Source of the DNA: Pseudomonadota bacterium
Lineage (GTDB): Bacteria; Pseudomonadota; Alphaproteobacteria; SP197
Assembly (NCBI GenBank): GCA_039028155.1
Contig: JBCCIS010000049.1
Coordinates: forward strand, 1-39,343
Direction: 5' to 3'
Length of the DNA stretch: 39,343 nucleotides
Below are positions 25,165 through 33,400 of the stretch, piece after piece; position 1 is the stretch's first letter, and every line of letters starts with the position of its first letter. Below the pieces are notes generated by a model. That model was given only the letters and a program-made list of their open reading frames with translations, searched no databases and had not been told where the DNA came from. A program made the position numbers and the translations under genes.

Positions 25165-26631
25165 TCACCCGTCGGTCGATAGAGACTCCGCGGTCGTCTG
25201 GATAACCTCCCAGGCCCGCATGACATGATCGCGGGTCGTCGTGCGTGCGCCGACCGAGAAGCGGATGACGTAGCGGCCGCGCACCTTGTTCTGAGTCAAA
25301 TAGAGCGCCCCCGAATCGTTCAGGGTTTGCAGCAAGCGCTCGTTCAGCGCATCGAGCGCCGCGTCCTCACCCGACCGGCCGGTGAAGGCGCGTGGTCTGT
25401 AGCGGAACGAGACGAGCGCCAGGGAGCGCGCCGACGTGATCTCGAAGTCCGGATGCGCCGCGACTGCATCGGCAAGCTCTTCGGTCCAGGCGATGTGGTC
25501 GGTGATCATCGCCTTAAGGCCCTCAGCGCCATAGTAGCGCAGCACGAACCACAGCTTCAGTGCGCGAAAGCGGCGGCCCAGCGGCACGCCCCAATCGCGA
25601 TAGTCGATGACCTCACCAGTTTCCGCCGAGGTCAGGTAGGATGGGTTGATCGCAAAGGTACGCTGCAAGGCCTCGGGATCACGCACCCAATGGGCCGCGC
25701 AGTCGAAGTTGGTGAGAAGCCACTTGTGCGGATTCATCGAGATACTGTCGACCGCCTCGATGCCCTCGATCATCCAACGGTGCTCGTCCAACACCAGAGC
25801 CGATCCGGCCCAAGCCGCGTCCACGTGGAAAAACAAATCTTCACGGCGGCAGATCGCGGCGCTCGCCGGCAGCGGATCGACACCGCCCGTGCCGGTCGTG
25901 CCCAGGGTCGCCACGACACAGGCCGGCGTAACACCGGCGGCGCGGTCGGCGGCGATCGCTTCCTCTAACGCCTCCGGGCGCATGGCGAAGTTCTCGTCGG
26001 CCGCGATCTTACGCACAGCCGCCCGGCCGTAGCCGGCGATCTTGGCGCCCTTCTCGATCGACGAGTGGGCTTCTTCGGAGACGTAAACACTCAGCCGCAC
26101 GCCGTCCGCACCCAACACAGCCAGGCCGATGTCGTTGGCCCTATCGCCGGTCGCGCGCTCACGCGCCATCAACAAAGCAGCGAGCGTGGCGTCGGACGCC
26201 GTCGACTGAATGACGCCGACCAGACCATCGGGCAGGCCCAGCAGTTGGCGCAGCCAGTCGAGGACGCGTGTTTCCATTTCCGTCGCCGCGGGCGATGTCT
26301 GCCACAGCATGCATTGGGCGGCGAGTGTCGCCGTCAACATTTCGGCCAGCACCGAGGGCGGACTGGCGTTCGCCGGAAAGTAGGCGAAGAAGCTGGGGTG
26401 CTGCCAGTGCGTCATGCCGGGCATGACGATGTCGTGGAAGTCCTGGAGGATCGCCGCCATCGCCTCGCCGGTCTCGGGGGGTGAGACCGGCAACTGATCG
26501 GCAATGGCGCCCGGCGACACCTGGGCGCGAACCGGATAATCGCCGACACCGGCCAGGTAGTCGGCCATCCAATCGACCAGGTCATGGGCCTGGCGCCGAA
26601 ACTCATCCGTTTTCATGTCTTCAAACGACAT
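25165..26631 (-). CDS. PLP-dependent aromatic-L-amino-acid decarboxylase family protein
   Basis: A group II decarboxylase (AADC, histidine or tyrosine decarboxylase relatives), 488 residues. PLP is bound by K303 (SMNPHKWLLTNFD). H189 (SEEAHSS) stacks on the cofactor and D271 (FFHVDAAWAG) contacts its pyridine nitrogen. The flexible-loop tyrosine of true decarboxylases is kept (INPSYLTS), followed by DYRDWGVPLGRRFRALK. The N-terminal EFRRQAHDLVDWMADYLAGV is the usual dimer segment. The start at 26631 is chosen for GGAGG 4 bases upstream; the frame is open further back without such a site. It diverges from a DMT exporter, suggesting make-and-export of an aromatic amine. Confidence 0.92.
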   Translation of the reverse strand: MSFEDMKTDEFRRQAHDLVDWMADYLAGVGDYPVRAQVSPGAIADQLPVSPPETGEAMAAILQDFHDIVMPGMTHWQHPSFFAYFPANASPPSVLAEMLTATLAAQCMLWQTSPAATEMETRVLDWLRQLLGLPDGLVGVIQSTASDATLAALLMARERATGDRANDIGLAVLGADGVRLSVYVSEEAHSSIEKGAKIAGYGRAAVRKIAADENFAMRPEALEEAIAADRAAGVTPACVVATLGTTGTGGVDPLPASAAICRREDLFFHVDAAWAGSALVLDEHRWMIEGIEAVDSISMNPHKWLLTNFDCAAHWVRDPEALQRTFAINPSYLTSAETGEVIDYRDWGVPLGRRFRALKLWFVLRYYGAEGLKAMITDHIAWTEELADAVAAHPDFEITSARSLALVSFRYRPRAFTGRSGEDAALDALNERLLQTLNDSGALYLTQNKVRGRYVIRFSVGARTTTRDHVMRAWEVIQTTAESLSTDG

Positions 26632-26756
26632 GACACCTCCGGTCATTGAACCACTCTGACGTCGCGCCAAGAGGCACGACACTTCATGGTCGCACGTCCG
26701 GCACCGAGCCTCTACACTTCGGCCACCTGCCTCCGTGTTTCGGGAGTCCCCGATCA

Positions 26757-27656
26757 TTGTCGTCCGCCAACCATGCGTCTAAGGGCCTGACGGGACCCTT
26801 GCTCGGCATCGCCTGTATCGCGGCGGCGGTTTTTCTGTTGTCGTCTTCGGACGCCATCATCAAGGGCGTGCGCGCGGACCTGCCGACCATGGAGATCATC
26901 ACCATCCGAAGCGTCTTCGGGCTGATCCCCGTTCTGGTCATCCTTCATGTACAGCGTGCGTGGTCGAGTTTGAAGACGCGGCGTCCGGTCGCACAGATCG
27001 TGCGCGGCGGCCTGATCGTTGTCTCCTATGCCCTGTTTCTGGAGGCGATTGCCGTCATGCCGCTGGCGACCGCCGTGGCGTTGACCTTTTCAGCGCCCAT
27101 TTTTGTTGCCGCCCTGTCGCCACTGGTGCTCGGCGAGCGGGTCTCGCTGAACCGCTGGTTCGGCGTTATCGTCGGCTTTGTCGGCGTCTTGATCATCGTC
27201 CAGCCGCATCCCGACACGTTTCACCCGGACGCGCTGTTTCCACTCGGCGCCGCGCTCGCCTATGCCAGCGCGTCGCTTCTGGCACGCCGGCTAGGGGCCA
27301 CCGATCCACCGGCAGCAACGGCCTTCTTTACAGGCATCATGTTCTTCTTCGGCGCTGCCCCCTTCGTGGCTGCCGTGCCCAGTGCGTGGGTGTCACCGTC
27401 GACCGATCACATGCTGCTGCTTGCCCTGTGCGGTCTGGTCGCCGGCACCGCGCACTTCCTGATCATCGCCGCCTACCGGCATGCGCAGGCCTCCGTCGTC
27501 GCCCCGTTCGAGTACACGGCATTGGTCTGGGCTGCCCTCTTCGGACTGGTGTTCTATGACGAGCTGCCGGACCTCGTGACGTTCGGCGGCATCGCACTGA
27601 TCATCGGCGGTGGCCTATGGATCATCTATGGCGAACGCAACCGCTCAGCCGCCTGA
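26757..27656 (+). CDS. EamA-domain DMT superfamily transporter
   Basis: A ten-helix inner-membrane exporter or exchanger with two EamA repeats (first repeat about residues 12-145, second 155-295). The first helix contains GIACIAAAVFLLSSSDAIIKG. TTG at 26757 is proposed as the start, with GGGAG 10 bases upstream, because the extra N-terminal 37 residues from 26646 are not membrane-like and overlap the promoter area of the divergent decarboxylase. It diverges from the decarboxylase, so export of the amine product is a plausible role, although family members carry many metabolites. The 3' end overlaps the convergent DsbA-family gene by 12 bp. Confidence 0.85.
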   Translation: MSSANHASKGLTGPLLGIACIAAAVFLLSSSDAIIKGVRADLPTMEIITIRSVFGLIPVLVILHVQRAWSSLKTRRPVAQIVRGGLIVVSYALFLEAIAVMPLATAVALTFSAPIFVAALSPLVLGERVSLNRWFGVIVGFVGVLIIVQPHPDTFHPDALFPLGAALAYASASLLARRLGATDPPAATAFFTGIMFFFGAAPFVAAVPSAWVSPSTDHMLLLALCGLVAGTAHFLIIAAYRHAQASVVAPFEYTALVWAALFGLVFYDELPDLVTFGGIALIIGGGLWIIYGERNRSAA

Positions 27657-28253
27657 ACCGCCGGTGACGTGGCGCTCCAACAGGTCCATCCGGTCAGTGC
27701 CGAAGAAAAGTTTGCCGCCGGCGACAAAACCCGGCACCCCGAACAAACCATCGTCGACCGCCGTTCTCGTGTTGGCCTCGACCGCGGCCTTGTAGTCGGG
27801 GTCCTCGGCGATTTCGGCAATCGGCCGAGGCCCCAAGCCGACCGTGTCGGCGACGGCCTGCAGCGCGGCGAAATCCGAGATATCCATCGCTTGCGACCAG
27901 TAGCCCGCCATCACCGCGCTGACGAACGGCTCGGCCACACCCTGTTCGGCAGCATACACACACGCACGCAGCGCCCGCGACGGCCGCAATGGATAGTTGG
28001 GATGAGGCCTGAGGGGCAGACCATAGAGCGCGGCGTGGTCTTTCAGATCCTGTTCGTACCACGCGACGCGTGCCGGACTTTGATTGAGCGGCTGCATGCC
28101 ATCGATCATGGTCATCAGGTTAGCCAGATGCAGTGGCCGCCACTCAAGACGTGAGCCGGTGCGCCGGGCCAGATCGCCGATGCGCTGGCTCGCCAGGTAA
28201 CACCAGGGGCTGTGAACGTCGAACCAGAACGTGATATCGGCGTCGGCGTTCAC
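27645..28253 (-). CDS. DsbA-family / 2-hydroxychromene-2-carboxylate isomerase-like protein
   Basis: A 202-residue thioredoxin-fold protein of the kappa-GST/HCCA isomerase group. The N-terminal strand-loop ITFWFDVHSPWCYLA carries the active-site serine (S15), where DsbA has a CxxC motif. An all-helical insertion follows, and the C-terminal half has GLFGVPGFVAGGKLFFGTDRMD, the conserved cis-proline region. Such enzymes use glutathione to isomerise aromatic degradation intermediates, or act as disulfide proteins. The GTG start overlaps the upstream PhyH stop (GTGA), so it is coupled to that dioxygenase. The substrate is unknown. Confidence 0.88.
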   Translation of the reverse strand: MNADADITFWFDVHSPWCYLASQRIGDLARRTGSRLEWRPLHLANLMTMIDGMQPLNQSPARVAWYEQDLKDHAALYGLPLRPHPNYPLRPSRALRACVYAAEQGVAEPFVSAVMAGYWSQAMDISDFAALQAVADTVGLGPRPIAEIAEDPDYKAAVEANTRTAVDDGLFGVPGFVAGGKLFFGTDRMDLLERHVTGGSGG

Positions 28254-29053
28254 GATGCCTTTGGCCAGACGAGAGGGAACTCCGGCGCGTCCATCGGATC
28301 GCCTTGTTTCAGCGTCACATCAGGAAACGGCGGTGACGTCATGCCGGGCCGTTCGGCAAAGGTCGCGTCGTCACCGACCCAGCGCGACGAGAAGGCGCGC
28401 CGGCGCGTCTCGAGCGAGCGGTTGGGCGGTGCGCCATGCAGCGTGCGGAACGAGAAAGCGACCGCATCGCCCGGCTCCAGCGCCCATCCAAGAATGGTGT
28501 AGTCATCGCGATGGCCATCGATGTCAGGCAACGCCTCATAGGTGGCGGTCTCGTAAAGCGGCGTCTTGTTGAAGCGTTCGGGCGCGAAGAACCGGCCCCA
28601 GGCGTGCGAGCCGCCCACGAATTCTAGCGTCGTCTCGCGCGGCACCGGGTCCAGCACCAGCCACAGGCTGCACGTCATCGCGCCATCGACGCAATAATAG
28701 GGCTGGTCCTGATGCCACGGCGTCGCGATCGATGTTCCCGGCTCCTTCACCAGGACATGCTCGTGGAACAGGCGCGCCGTGGTCGAGCCCATCAGCGCGG
28801 CCGCGACACCGGACGCGTCGGAGCCGAACAGGAACTCACGGTACTCGGGGATGCGATCCCAGCTGCAGTAGTCACCGAAGAAACGGCGGCCGTCGTCGTC
28901 GTCATAAATGCGCGCGATCGGGCTGGGCTGCGCCATGTTGGCCTCGATGCCCTGCCGCATCGTGTCAACCCAATCGGTGAACAGGCCATAAAGCGGCGCC
29001 GCCCCATCGCGGCGGAACGCCTCGACCGTCTCGCTGTCCAGATCGTAACCCAT
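28250..29053 (-). CDS. PhyH-family Fe(II)/2-oxoglutarate dioxygenase (2)
   Basis: A non-haem iron oxygenase of about 267 residues. Numbered from the in-frame GTG at 29056, one codon before the ATG used here, the iron ligands are H115 and D117 (WHQDQPYY) and H207 (LHGAPPNRS), with a downstream arginine cluster likely to bind 2-oxoglutarate. The N-terminal ARIYDDDDGRRFFGDYC and LFHEHVLVKEPGT segments are shared with uncharacterised bacterial PhyH proteins. It forms a coupled pair with the HCCA isomerase-like gene and diverges from a TIM-barrel isomerase gene across about 120 bp. The trio may form one small catabolic unit, but the substrate is not evident. Confidence 0.88.
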   Translation of the reverse strand: MGYDLDSETVEAFRRDGAAPLYGLFTDWVDTMRQGIEANMAQPSPIARIYDDDDGRRFFGDYCSWDRIPEYREFLFGSDASGVAAALMGSTTARLFHEHVLVKEPGTSIATPWHQDQPYYCVDGAMTCSLWLVLDPVPRETTLEFVGGSHAWGRFFAPERFNKTPLYETATYEALPDIDGHRDDYTILGWALEPGDAVAFSFRTLHGAPPNRSLETRRRAFSSRWVGDDATFAERPGMTSPPFPDVTLKQGDPMDAPEFPLVWPKAS

Positions 29054-29172
29054 CACGCATCACCCATCAGAATCCAACGGAGCTTGGCAAGGCCTGCCCT
29101 GTTGCGCAAGCCGGTTGACGGGATCGTTCGGCACCCTAACCTCAGGCACTTGGTTTTCCCCGGAGGTGTCGC

Positions 29173-30027
29173 GTGGCGCAACAATTGGAGGTGTTTCAGT
29201 CCTTGTGGGCGATGGAGCGGCGCGCGCCGGACGGCAAGGAATGGTCACTGCCGGAGAAGTTCCGCATGATCGCGGAGGCCGGTTATGACGGGCTCTCGAT
29301 CGACATGGCGGCAAGCGACATTCCAACCGTCGAAGAGGCCCAGCCGCTGTTCAGGGAGTTCGGCCTTGGATGCCTTATCGTCGCCTTCCCGCGCACGGTC
29401 GAGGACCTGAAGCCGGTCTATGACATGGCGGGCGAACTGGGCGCGCGCTTCGTCGCGATCAACGCGGTAACCTTTCCGTTTACGCCGGAGGAAGGCGCAG
29501 CTTTTGTGCGCGGCGCGCTCGACCTCGCCGCTTCGTCTGGCATCGAGGCGCATTTCGAAACCCACCGGCTGACGCTCACCACCGACATGCTCTACACCAT
29601 CCAGGTCATGGAGCTGGTGCCGGAAATGGAACTTGTCTGCGACCTCTCCCACTTCGTCGTCGCCCGCGAGTTCGAAGTGCCGCCCGACGACTTTCACGCC
29701 ACACAGATCGACCGCTGCCTGCAACGCTGCGTCGGCCTGCAGGGCCGCATCGCGACGCGCGAGCAGGTGCAGATCCAGCCCGCCTTTCCGCGCCATAAAC
29801 CCTGGGTCGAGCTGTTCTGGTCCTGGTGGGAACAGGGTTTTCGCTACTGGCGCGCCCGCAAGGGACCCGACGCCATCATGAACTTCCTGTGCGAGCTGGG
29901 GCCGCCGCCCTATGCCATCACCGGCGCCGACGGCCACGAACTGTCGGACCGCTGGGACGAGGCCTTGCGGTTCAAGGACGAAATCCAGGCCCTTTGGGGG
30001 CGCCTGGAAAGTGAAGACGCGCGCTAG
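29173..30027 (+). CDS. Sugar phosphate isomerase/epimerase-like TIM-barrel protein
   Basis: A 284-residue protein of the xylose isomerase-like TIM-barrel family (AP endonuclease 2 fold), which includes epimerases, hydroxypyruvate isomerase and inosose dehydratase. The GTG start has GGAGG 6 bases upstream. Barrel strands with acidic or metal-type residues are visible in YDGLSIDMAASD, ARFVAINAVTFPF, SGIEAHFETHRLTLT and ELVCDLSHFVVAREF. The C-terminal third (WVELFWSWWEQGFRYW) is unusually tryptophan-rich. It diverges from the PhyH/isomerase pair and ends in front of a long hairpin. Confidence 0.85.
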   Translation: MAQQLEVFQSLWAMERRAPDGKEWSLPEKFRMIAEAGYDGLSIDMAASDIPTVEEAQPLFREFGLGCLIVAFPRTVEDLKPVYDMAGELGARFVAINAVTFPFTPEEGAAFVRGALDLAASSGIEAHFETHRLTLTTDMLYTIQVMELVPEMELVCDLSHFVVAREFEVPPDDFHATQIDRCLQRCVGLQGRIATREQVQIQPAFPRHKPWVELFWSWWEQGFRYWRARKGPDAIMNFLCELGPPPYAITGADGHELSDRWDEALRFKDEIQALWGRLESEDAR

Positions 30028-30051
30028 AGTATCGCTTGTCTGCAGAACCGT

Positions 30052-30121
30052 GCCGGCCCACTCCCCTCCCGGCCACCCCAAGGATACTGTCATGGGTGGC
30101 CGGGAGGGGGAGCGGGCCGGC
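30052..30121. terminator. Very long near-perfect hairpin between convergent genes
   Basis: The left arm (30052-30078, GCCGGCCC...GGCCACCC) pairs with 30094-30121 over about 27 bp, with one bulged G and one G:T pair. The loop is 15 bases. It lies between the ends of the TIM-barrel gene and the VOC gene and could stop transcription both ways. There is no T-run, so it may instead be an mRNA-stabilising or repeat element. Confidence 0.7.
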
Positions 30122-30145
30122 GTTGCCATCTCAGTCGACAAAGCC

Positions 30146-30520
30146 CTAATCGTCGTCGCGCGCTTCCTGCAGGACCCAGCCGTTACCGTCGGGGTCGCTG
30201 AACATCGCAAAGCGACCCCAGGGTGTGTCGCCAACCTCGGTAATGTCGACACCCTTGGCGGCAAGGGCGTCGCGGTCGGCCTCGATGTCGTCGGAGGTCA
30301 TGACAAGGCCGCGCATTGATCCCGCCGGCATCCCGTCGGGCCAGTTGACGAGCGTCAGGCTTGTCTCCGCGCCCTTCGGGCCGACCTGGACCCAGCGCCG
30401 GTCTGGACCCATCGGGTTGTCACGGATGATGTCGAAGCCGAGGATGTCGGCGTAGAAGTCCCTGGCCGCAGCCTGGTCAGACACGGGCACGGAGATGATC
30501 GCAATACGGTTGAGTGACAT
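30146..30520 (-). CDS. VOC-family (glyoxalase/bleomycin-resistance-like) protein
   Basis: A 124-residue single-domain vicinal-oxygen-chelate protein with two beta-alpha-beta-beta-beta units: IAIISVPVSDQAAARDFYADILGF in the first half and GLVMTSDDIEADRDALAAKG with FAMFSDPDGNGWVLQEA in the second. The usual first metal-binding histidine is not seen in the first strand (NRIAIIS), while the last glutamate is kept, so it may bind ligand without metal. It diverges from the acyl-CoA ligase gene. The function is unassigned; such proteins are often lactoylglutathione-lyase-like or binding proteins. Confidence 0.85.
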   Translation of the reverse strand: MSLNRIAIISVPVSDQAAARDFYADILGFDIIRDNPMGPDRRWVQVGPKGAETSLTLVNWPDGMPAGSMRGLVMTSDDIEADRDALAAKGVDITEVGDTPWGRFAMFSDPDGNGWVLQEARDDD

Positions 30521-30601
30521 GGCCCTTTCCTCGGTCGGCGCTCTCGCCGACTATAGGCCATCAACCTAACGTCACGACACCGCCGCCACACGTCCGAGAC
30601 C

Positions 30602-32149
30602 ATGACATCGCTTCCCACCGACGCCAGCCGAATCGGCGCCTGCCTCGCCCACCACGCCGCGCAGACGCCTGATGGCGAGGCGTGCGTGCACGATAGTCGC
30701 CGCGTTTCGTTCGGCGAACTCCACGCCGACGTGACCCGATGGTCAAAAGCGTTGATGGCGGCCGGCATCGAGCCCGGCGACCGCGTCGCCATGCTGACGG
30801 CGCCGTGCATTGAGTGGCTGACACTGATGCTCGCCGTCACCGATATCGGCGCGATCTGGCTCGGCTATCACCCACGCTATCAGTTGCCGGAGTTCCAGCA
30901 CGTGACGGACCTCGCCGGCCCAAAGGTCATCATCGCCTTTCGCAGCATCCATGGCCGTGACTACAGCGAGGAACTGAACGCCATAAAAGGTGTGGCACCC
31001 GGCGTCGAGAACATGATCATGCTGGACGATGCCGATACGTTTCTCGCGGCAGGCGGCGGCGTTTCAGACGACGACCTGGATTGCCGGCGGAACGCGGTGC
31101 AACCGGACGATACCGCGATCATCATCTTTACCTCCGGTACCACGGGCCAGCCGAAAGGCGCTATGGTGCGCCACCGCGCGCTCTTGACCGGCGCCAAGAC
31201 CGAGCTGGAGCATTGGCCCAGCAGTCGTCTGCGCATCCTGCACATGATGCCGGTCAACCACATCGCCGGCACCGGCATGGTCGGCGTCTTCGGTCTTTAT
31301 GCCGGCGGTACGCTGGTGTTCCAGGACAGGTTCGAGGCCGGCGACCTGCTGCGCCTGATCGAACAGGAGTCGATCAACTTTCTGCTGGGCTCACCGGTCC
31401 AGTTTCACATGATGGCCCACCACGACGACCTCGAACGGCGCGACCTCTCCAGCCTTGCCTATACCATCTGGGGCGGCGCGCCGATGGCGAAGGATCTGGT
31501 TGAGCGCCTCAACAGTCTGCCCGGCCATCTATGCACCGCCTTTGGCATGACTGAGCTCGGTCTCTACGCCACCTATTCCGATCTCGACACGCCCCTGGAC
31601 GTGCTCAGCGCCACCATTGGCCGGCCCCATGCCGGTTATGAAATCCGCGTGGCCGACGGCGAGGGCAATGTCGCGGCGCCGGGCGCGGAGGGTGAAATCC
31701 AGGCGCGCGGCGACTGGCTCTTCGCCGGCTATTTCGGCAATCCCGAGGCGACCGCCGAGGCCTATACGGCGGACGGCTGGTTCCGGACCGGTGATATCGT
31801 CAAGGTCGGATTAGACGGCAATCTGGAGATTGTCGGGCGGCTGAAGGAAATGTTCATCTCCGGCGGCTTCAACATCTATCCGCGCGAGGTCGAGATCGCG
31901 TTGGAAAGCCATCCGGCCACCGGCCTTGTCGCGGTCTTGGGCGTGCCCGACGAGGCATTTGGTGAAGTCGGCCACGCTTTCATTGAACTGTTGCCCGGCC
32001 ACAGCGCGAGCGAGGACGATCTTCGCGCCTGGTGCCGCGATCGTCTGGCCAATTACAAGGTTCCAAAGATCTTCGACATCCACGCCGAATTGCCGCGGCT
32101 GCCCATCGGCAAGATCGACAAGCAGGCCTTGAAAAAGTTGCTGGCGTAG
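30602..32149 (+). CDS. AMP-dependent acyl-CoA synthetase/ligase
   Basis: A 515-residue class I adenylate-forming enzyme that activates a carboxylic acid to the acyl-AMP and then the CoA thioester. The P-loop is at 177-187 (TSGTTGQPKGA), the A5 motif is TAFGMTELG, A7 is WFRTGDIVK, A8 is GRLKEMFISGGFNIYPREVE, and the catalytic lysine K504 lies in LPIGKIDK. The length fits medium-chain or aryl-CoA ligases. A carnitine/crotonobetaine CaiC-like role is possible but unproven. No strong ribosome site was seen. It diverges from the VOC gene; the following small genes lie 96 bp downstream on the same strand. Confidence 0.9.
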   Translation: MTSLPTDASRIGACLAHHAAQTPDGEACVHDSRRVSFGELHADVTRWSKALMAAGIEPGDRVAMLTAPCIEWLTLMLAVTDIGAIWLGYHPRYQLPEFQHVTDLAGPKVIIAFRSIHGRDYSEELNAIKGVAPGVENMIMLDDADTFLAAGGGVSDDDLDCRRNAVQPDDTAIIIFTSGTTGQPKGAMVRHRALLTGAKTELEHWPSSRLRILHMMPVNHIAGTGMVGVFGLYAGGTLVFQDRFEAGDLLRLIEQESINFLLGSPVQFHMMAHHDDLERRDLSSLAYTIWGGAPMAKDLVERLNSLPGHLCTAFGMTELGLYATYSDLDTPLDVLSATIGRPHAGYEIRVADGEGNVAAPGAEGEIQARGDWLFAGYFGNPEATAEAYTADGWFRTGDIVKVGLDGNLEIVGRLKEMFISGGFNIYPREVEIALESHPATGLVAVLGVPDEAFGEVGHAFIELLPGHSASEDDLRAWCRDRLANYKVPKIFDIHAELPRLPIGKIDKQALKKLLA

Positions 32150-32245
32150 AAGTACCAGGCTCAGGCATTACCTTTAGTCTTCGAAATGCCAGGCGTTGCC
32201 CACTCGCGAATCGACGCCAGAGCGAGGCTACTATGGGAGGTGACG

Positions 32246-32767
32246 ATGACAGCGAACTCCAAATCCGACCGCGACAACCTGCTGGTTGCCGCGATCTCCA
32301 CACTCGCCGGACTTGGCGTGCCCACTGGGGCGCGTTTCGATGGCATCGAGATGCCGGAGCAGGAAGCGCAGACGATGATCGACGACCTCTACAACATCTA
32401 CCCGTTGGGTGACGAAGACCGGCCGCTCGCTGCGTCGGAACTGCGCACAATGGCCGACGGCAACACCATCTATGGCGCGCCATACCAGAATGACCCCTAT
32501 GTGATTTCGTTTGGCGAGGGCGGAAAGGGTCTGATGAAGATCGCCGGCAGACCGCTTGAAACGGGCACGTGGTGGATTGGCGAGGATGACGACACGATAT
32601 CCTCCCAATGGGAGAAATCGGCTGGCGGCAGGGTGATCACGGCCCGCTACTATGCGACGTCCGAGCCGGCCGTGTTCAAGCACACGGGCGTGACAACGCC
32701 GTTGCCAAAGGCACACTGGAAGATGTTCATCCTCGTTCCGGGCTTGGCGCTGGAGGCAAACGACTAA
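32246..32767 (+). CDS. Uncharacterised protein with GNTIYG/WWI motifs (tandem paralogue 1)
   Basis: A 173-residue protein starting at 32246, where GGGAGG lies 5 bases upstream (the longer frame from 32186 has no such site). The N-terminal 30 residues align with the signal peptide of the next gene (NLLVAAISTLAGLGVP) but lack the arginine pair and an AxA cleavage site, so export is doubtful. The C-terminal domain shares with its neighbour the pattern GNTIYG, then YVISFGEGGKGLMKIAGRP, then GTWWI and ISSQW. The layout resembles DUF995-like exported proteins, but I do not claim membership. The two genes are 14 bp apart and form a duplicated operon. Confidence 0.72.
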   Translation: MTANSKSDRDNLLVAAISTLAGLGVPTGARFDGIEMPEQEAQTMIDDLYNIYPLGDEDRPLAASELRTMADGNTIYGAPYQNDPYVISFGEGGKGLMKIAGRPLETGTWWIGEDDDTISSQWEKSAGGRVITARYYATSEPAVFKHTGVTTPLPKAHWKMFILVPGLALEAND

Positions 32768-32781
32768 CTAGGAGGAATTGA

Positions 32782-33342
32782 TTGGCAATGACACAAGACA
32801 CGCACGGCCACCCGGGCCCGCGCCTTGATCGTCGCTGTATGCTGGTATCGGCAATCGCCGTCCTGACGGGTCTTGCCGTACCGCACCGCGCGATCGCCGG
32901 CGATACCGCAATGACCATGGAAAAGGCCCGGGCGGTCATCGGCAATCGCTATAAGGACTTTGGTTTCGACGGCAACAAACCGCCGATGACCGCAAACGAT
33001 ATGCACGACTTCGTCACCGGCAACACGATCTATGGCGTGCTGCATGACGACGAGGCCTACGTCCTGGCGTTCCACCCCCAGGGAAGAGGTGTTCTGAAGA
33101 TCGAAAAGCGACCGGTTGAGCTCGGCAACTGGTGGATCGATGCGTCCAATCAGACGATCCACTCGCGGTGGTCTCACGCGGCGCGGCGCGAAGTGATCTC
33201 GAAGAGTTACCTTCCGACCGAGGAACCCGGCCTGGTCAAGGCCGTGACGGACCTGTCCCGTGAAACGGACGGCTCTCAGTCGTGGACGAAACAGGGCATG
33301 TTCATTCTGCAGCCTGGCCTACACCTGACGCCGCCGAGCTAG
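32782..33342 (+). CDS. Uncharacterised exported protein with GNTIYG/WWI motifs (tandem paralogue 2)
   Basis: A 186-residue secreted protein. GGAGG sits 6 bases before TTG 32782 and 12 before ATG 32788; the TTG has the better spacing, so both starts are possible. A signal peptide (LDRRCMLVSAIAVLTGLAVP, cleavage near AIAG) precedes a domain with MTANDMHDFVTGNTIYG, YVLAFHPQGRGVLKIEKRP, LGNWWIDAS and IHSRW, colinear with the preceding gene. It may be a periplasmic beta-rich ligand-binding or stress protein. Its stop codon is followed at once by the AGAGCGGATC hairpin. No family function is known to me. Confidence 0.75.
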   Translation: MAMTQDTHGHPGPRLDRRCMLVSAIAVLTGLAVPHRAIAGDTAMTMEKARAVIGNRYKDFGFDGNKPPMTANDMHDFVTGNTIYGVLHDDEAYVLAFHPQGRGVLKIEKRPVELGNWWIDASNQTIHSRWSHAARREVISKSYLPTEEPGLVKAVTDLSRETDGSQSWTKQGMFILQPGLHLTPPS

Positions 33343-33400
33343 AGCGGATCCAGTGGGCGTCGACCTGATTGTCGGACGCCTCTTGACCACGATCCACGCT
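33341..33400. repeat. AGAGCGGATC-bounded hairpin, degenerate copy 3
   Basis: It begins at the stop codon of the exported protein gene with AGAGCGGATC (33341-33350) and ends GATCCACGCT (33391-33400), an imperfect outer pair. The inner stem GGCGTCGAC (33356-33364) pairs with GTCGGACGCC (33371-33380) with one bulge. It shares boundaries with the elements at 9701 and 14994. It overlaps the last base pairs of the convergent channel gene. Confidence 0.6.

Noticed and set aside
27645-27656. A 12-bp overlap of DMT and DsbA-family 3' ends as evidence of a frameshift
   Set aside because: Both proteins have full family length and the overlap is convergent, common in compact genomes.
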